Origin: Micractinium sp. NFX-FRZ
Taxonomy: Eukaryota > Chlorophyta > Trebouxiophyceae > Chlorellales > Chlorellaceae
DNA length: 32,071 nucleotides
Direction of reading: 5' to 3'
NCBI GenBank assembly: GCA_029339195.1
Contig: JAPTJF010000594.1
Span: 1-32,071, forward strand
In this document: piece by piece, positions 29,219-32,071 of the stretch
How positions within the stretch are numbered: the stretch's first letter is position 1
How the letters are laid out: each line of letters opens with the position of its first letter
The notes under the pieces: model-generated
Databases searched by the model: none
The model's input: the letters and a program-made list of their open reading frames with translations, nothing else
Told to the model about the DNA's origin: nothing
Made by a program: the position numbers and the translations under genes

Positions 29219-32071
29219 TCATCGCTGCTGCTGCCACGCCAGTGCCTGCTGCACCAGCTGCGCAGCGTCGGCAGCGCACCCCCACGCCAGCGTCAGCCCC
29301 GCGCCGCCGTGCCTGCGGGAGGGCCAGAGGCAGAGCGCGAGCACACACACACACATGGGCGCCGAAAGAGCGGCGTGCATGCCGCGGGCGCAGACGACAG
29401 CCAGGCGGGGGCTGCAGACGAAGGCGAGAGCGAGCAGACGCAAGCGCAGGTCCAGTGGAAGGCATGCAGGTCCATGTCCCGGAGCAGCCATGGAGACGGT
29501 TACTGAAAGTGGAGTGCAACGCAAAATCGGGCGCAGGCACTTACTTATTACACCCTACTCACCCGTAGTTGTGCACCACCAGCAAGCTGCTCCTGCTGCC
29601 GCTGCCGCTGCCGCCTTGCGGCTGCTGTGGCCGCTGCTGCAGGGGCGGAGGTGCCTCTTCATGGTGCTGCTGCTCCGTGGTGAGCGGCACGTCCCGCTGC
29701 TGGTTGAGGGGCAGCTCCTCCAGCTCTAGCCGCACAGAGGGCCGCCCCGGGCGCAGGCCTACCTGCCAGGCGGGCAGGGGGATGGGGGGAGGCGGGCAGA
29801 GGAGGGAGGAGGGAGCATGGGGGGATGGGCCGCCACAGCCATGGCTTGGAGGGGAACTGGGTCGGCAAGGTGCCCAGCCGCAGCAGGGCAAACAGCGCGA
29901 CGCTGCACCCGCCCCTGTGCACTGGGGTGTGCACTGCCTGGCGTGGGGCAGCACTTGGGTGTGGCAGCCGCACCACCCAGCGTTGCCCTGCACCGAGCAC
30001 ACGCCCCATCAGCCGCAGCATTCAGAGCCATGGAACATGACACTGCTTCCTCGGCTGCTCTTCACGCACACCACCTTTGTTTTCGAGACCTCATGAGCGT
30101 TGGCCCACTGCGCCTGCCACGACAGCAACCCTCGGCCAACTCACCCACTCGCTGACCACCTCCGCCGCCGCCAGGCTGGGCAGCACGCGGCACGCGCGGT
30201 CCAGGATGCCCCGCCGGTCGGCCTCCCGGGCGTGGTGTCGCTGCCACCCCTCTGCACCGTGCCTCCGAGGACCACGGTGTCTGCAGGCTGGCAGGGTGGG
30301 TGGGGGGGGGGGGGGTGCGCAGGTGGTGCTGCGGCGCAGCACAGGCCCAGTGGGGGTGCAGAGGCCGCAGGGCAGCGAGTGTGTGGGCAAACGGCGCGGT
30401 GGTGCACGAGCGGGCGGCTTGCAGGGGTATGGTGCGGGAGGCAGCGGGAGCCAGCTGAGCAGGCAGGCAGGCAGGCAGGCACAGGCAGGCAGGCAGGCAG
30501 GCAGGGAGAGTCCTGCCTGCACACTCAGCACACGCGATTGTCCTGGCCCCAGGCACCCCTTCGTGTCGCCGTCCGCCACTGCACCATCTAGCACCACTGG
30601 CCGTCATGCGCCATGCCACCCTGGCAGCTGGGGTGCAGGGAGCTGAGCAGGCACCTGCCACTTGGAACAGCCCCACCCACCTAGGTTGGGAATGATCTGC
30701 AGGGAAGGGGGCAGCGGCAGGCAGCAGCCGCTCACTCAGCGCGCGTGCATGCTGTGGTTGGTGGCGATGTGCATGCTGTGGTTTGTGGCGTGCCGTGGAG
30801 GTGCGGCACAGCAGGTGGGCGCACAACAAAAATGGTGGGGCACAGCTGCACCAGTCATCCGCAAATCGAGCTGGCAGTCGGGGCTGCAGGACAGGTGGGC
30901 GCTTGCCCCTCGAGGTGAAGGCAGCGCCTCCTGAAGCAGGCCTCAGCACGCGTCACCCTGCCCCGGCAGGCGGGCCCTAGCTCACGTAGCAGTCGCCGTC
31001 GGGGCACTGGCTGTTGGTGTAGTGGCGAATCTGCAGGCGCGCATGCAGGAAGGGATTGGAGCATGCGGAGGGAAGGAAGGAAAAAAGGAGGAAGGAAGGA
31101 ACGAGGAAGGAAAGAAGGAAGGAAGCGCAACGCACAGCTTGCTGCTTAAAAGGCAGGCAGCCAAGTAGTTCAACCTGCTGGTTCCCGTGGACAGCGGCAC
31201 ACGCAGGCCGCGCCAGCGGCACGCGTGCACGGCCACGCACCCAGGGCGCGCGCACGCGCAGCACGTGGCCCCGCACAGGGTACAGGCTCTCGTCCCCACA
31301 CAGCTCACGTGTGCCCAGGCCTGCGTGGCACGGGCAGGTGCGACTGGTGTGAGGCGAGAGGGAATGCATGGGCATGGGGAGGGGAGGTGGGGATGCTCAG
31401 CCAGGGGTTCTGGAAGGTCAGGCCCGGAGGTGAAGACTCACCTGCGCAGTTGACCACCGCATCGTGCCCCGCCAGCTCAGCAAGGGCCTCCACCCGCCTG
31501 GCCACCACCTGCACGCCGCCAGCTGCTGGGCCAGCCAGGCCAATTAGAGGCGCCCCTCGCTGCTTGCATGGGAGGGCGGCAGCATGTGCAGTGTGTCTCC
31601 TCCCTACAACTTCTGAGTCAACCCCTGAAACCGGGACACGATTGGCAGCGTGCCAAGCAGGGGAGGGGGCAGGGCAGCTGTGGGAGTGGCCCTTGCTGCT
31701 TGGAAGAGAGTCCCACGGGGGGAGGCATGGTGCGCATGAGCACACAGCAGAGCGGGTGGGGTGGGAGGCAGAGACGTGACTCGCAAGGCTGGCATGCAGG
31801 CGGGTGGGCAGGCGGGCGGGCAGGCAGGTCGTTGCTGTTGGGTCCACGCAGGCAGGCACACCGTCCGCATCAGCATGCAGCACACGGCCTTGACGCGCTA
31901 GCACAGCAAGCAGAGCCCCAACTACCGCAACGATCAATCCCTCAGGCGAAGTGCTCACGTTATGATTGTGGTGTAGAACCAGCCGTGGGCGTGGGTGCCC
32001 TCGCGGTCGTACGCCGCCAGCTCAGCGGCGCTGAGGTGGCGGAAGCCGGGCACTATGGGCGCCCAGTCGGG
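29219..32071 (-). CDS. D-amino-acid oxidase (FAD-dependent), N-terminus outside the window, apparent frameshift
   Basis: The enzyme oxidises D-amino acids to 2-oxo acids and hydrogen peroxide. Minus-strand exons: 32071-31959 (partial), about 31525-31442, 31320-31241, 31030-30986, 30696-30681 (16 bases), 30280-30145, 29762-29563, 29312-29219. Seen: VPGFRHLSAAELAAY and GWFYTT, ELAGHDAVVNCAG, YPVRGHVLRVRAPW, CYIIPNLDTVVLGGTVQ, VGLRPGRPSVRLE (substrate-carboxylate Arg region), and HNYGHGGAGLTLAWGCA. The FAD-binding N-terminus is beyond 32071. Phases between the first two exons disagree, so a small exon (3n+2 bases) was missed. Exon 30280-30145 needs one extra base near 30225-30230: TTP is in one frame and READRRGILDRACRVLP in the next. 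A Gln/Pro/Gly-rich insertion sits before HNYG. The C-terminus QQQR is not a peroxisomal PTS1. Two family tyrosines flank the loop before IIP; only the second (CY) is evident. It is a real gene copy, possibly damaged or with one base missing from the sequence. Confidence 0.88.
30463..30504. repeat. CAGG tetranucleotide repeat in an oxidase intron
   Basis: A run of about ten GGCA/CAGG units, interrupted once, lies in the intron between the 16-base exon and exon 30280-30145. A G-run of about 14 lies nearby at 30301-30315. Confidence 0.9.
31071..31126. repeat. GGAA-rich simple repeat in an oxidase intron
   Basis: GGAAGGAAGGAAAAAAGGAG and similar units fill this stretch. On the coding (minus) strand it is a pyrimidine tract inside the intron before exon 31030-30986. 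Confidence 0.9.

Noticed and set aside
31860..31958. A candidate missing oxidase exon (minus, LIVAVVGALLAVLARQGR)
   Set aside because: It directly abuts the donor at 31958, has no acceptor in suitable phase and does not resemble the family segment expected there.

Overview
This window looks like nuclear DNA from a green alga (Chlorophyta; a trebouxiophyte such as a Chlorella relative is my best guess). It is very GC-rich. Genes are split into many short exons by small GT-AG introns with C-rich 3' ends. Likely TGTAA poly(A) signals follow some stop codons. The gene set is plant/algal: a vacuolar sorting receptor with EGF repeats, a plant-type mitoferrin, and a mitochondrial branched-chain ketoacid dehydrogenase kinase. 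I saw no rRNA, tRNA, CRISPR or transposon genes.

Layout. (1) 977-9401 (+): vacuolar sorting receptor, 18 exons joining in phase into 680 codons. (2) 10513-11686 (-): EAF6, a small subunit of NuA4-type histone acetyltransferases, 3 exons, 165 residues, convergent with the receptor. (3) 13369-17183 (+): a secreted single-FAS1 (fasciclin) domain protein, 9 exons, 184 residues. (4) 18248-24645 (-): BCKDK/PDK-family mitochondrial protein kinase, 15 exons, 558 residues, with an unusual glycine-rich insertion in the ATP-lid region. (5) about 24896-27128 (+): uroporphyrinogen-III synthase, head-to-head with the kinase and apparently incomplete. (6) 27236-28384 (+): the C-terminal part of a mitoferrin, which continues in frame from the last recognisable synthase exon. 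(7) 29219 to the window end (-): D-amino-acid oxidase, cut by the edge and carrying an apparent one-base frameshift. The genes do not form an operon. The only functional link is heme/iron: a heme-synthesis enzyme lies next to, or is fused with, a mitochondrial iron carrier.

The most striking feature is not a gene. Introns of at least three of these genes, and perhaps a fourth, contain degenerate tandem copies of the neighbouring exon's end, each copy including the splice site. Acceptor-side copies (AG plus the first bases of the exon) lie just upstream of the real exon. Donor-side copies (the last bases of the exon plus GT) lie just downstream. I count more than twenty such copies. They look like a lineage-specific way introns are born, grow or gain alternative splice sites. 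All exon boundaries were worked out by hand from splice consensus, phase and protein-family resemblance, and were not checked against transcripts.
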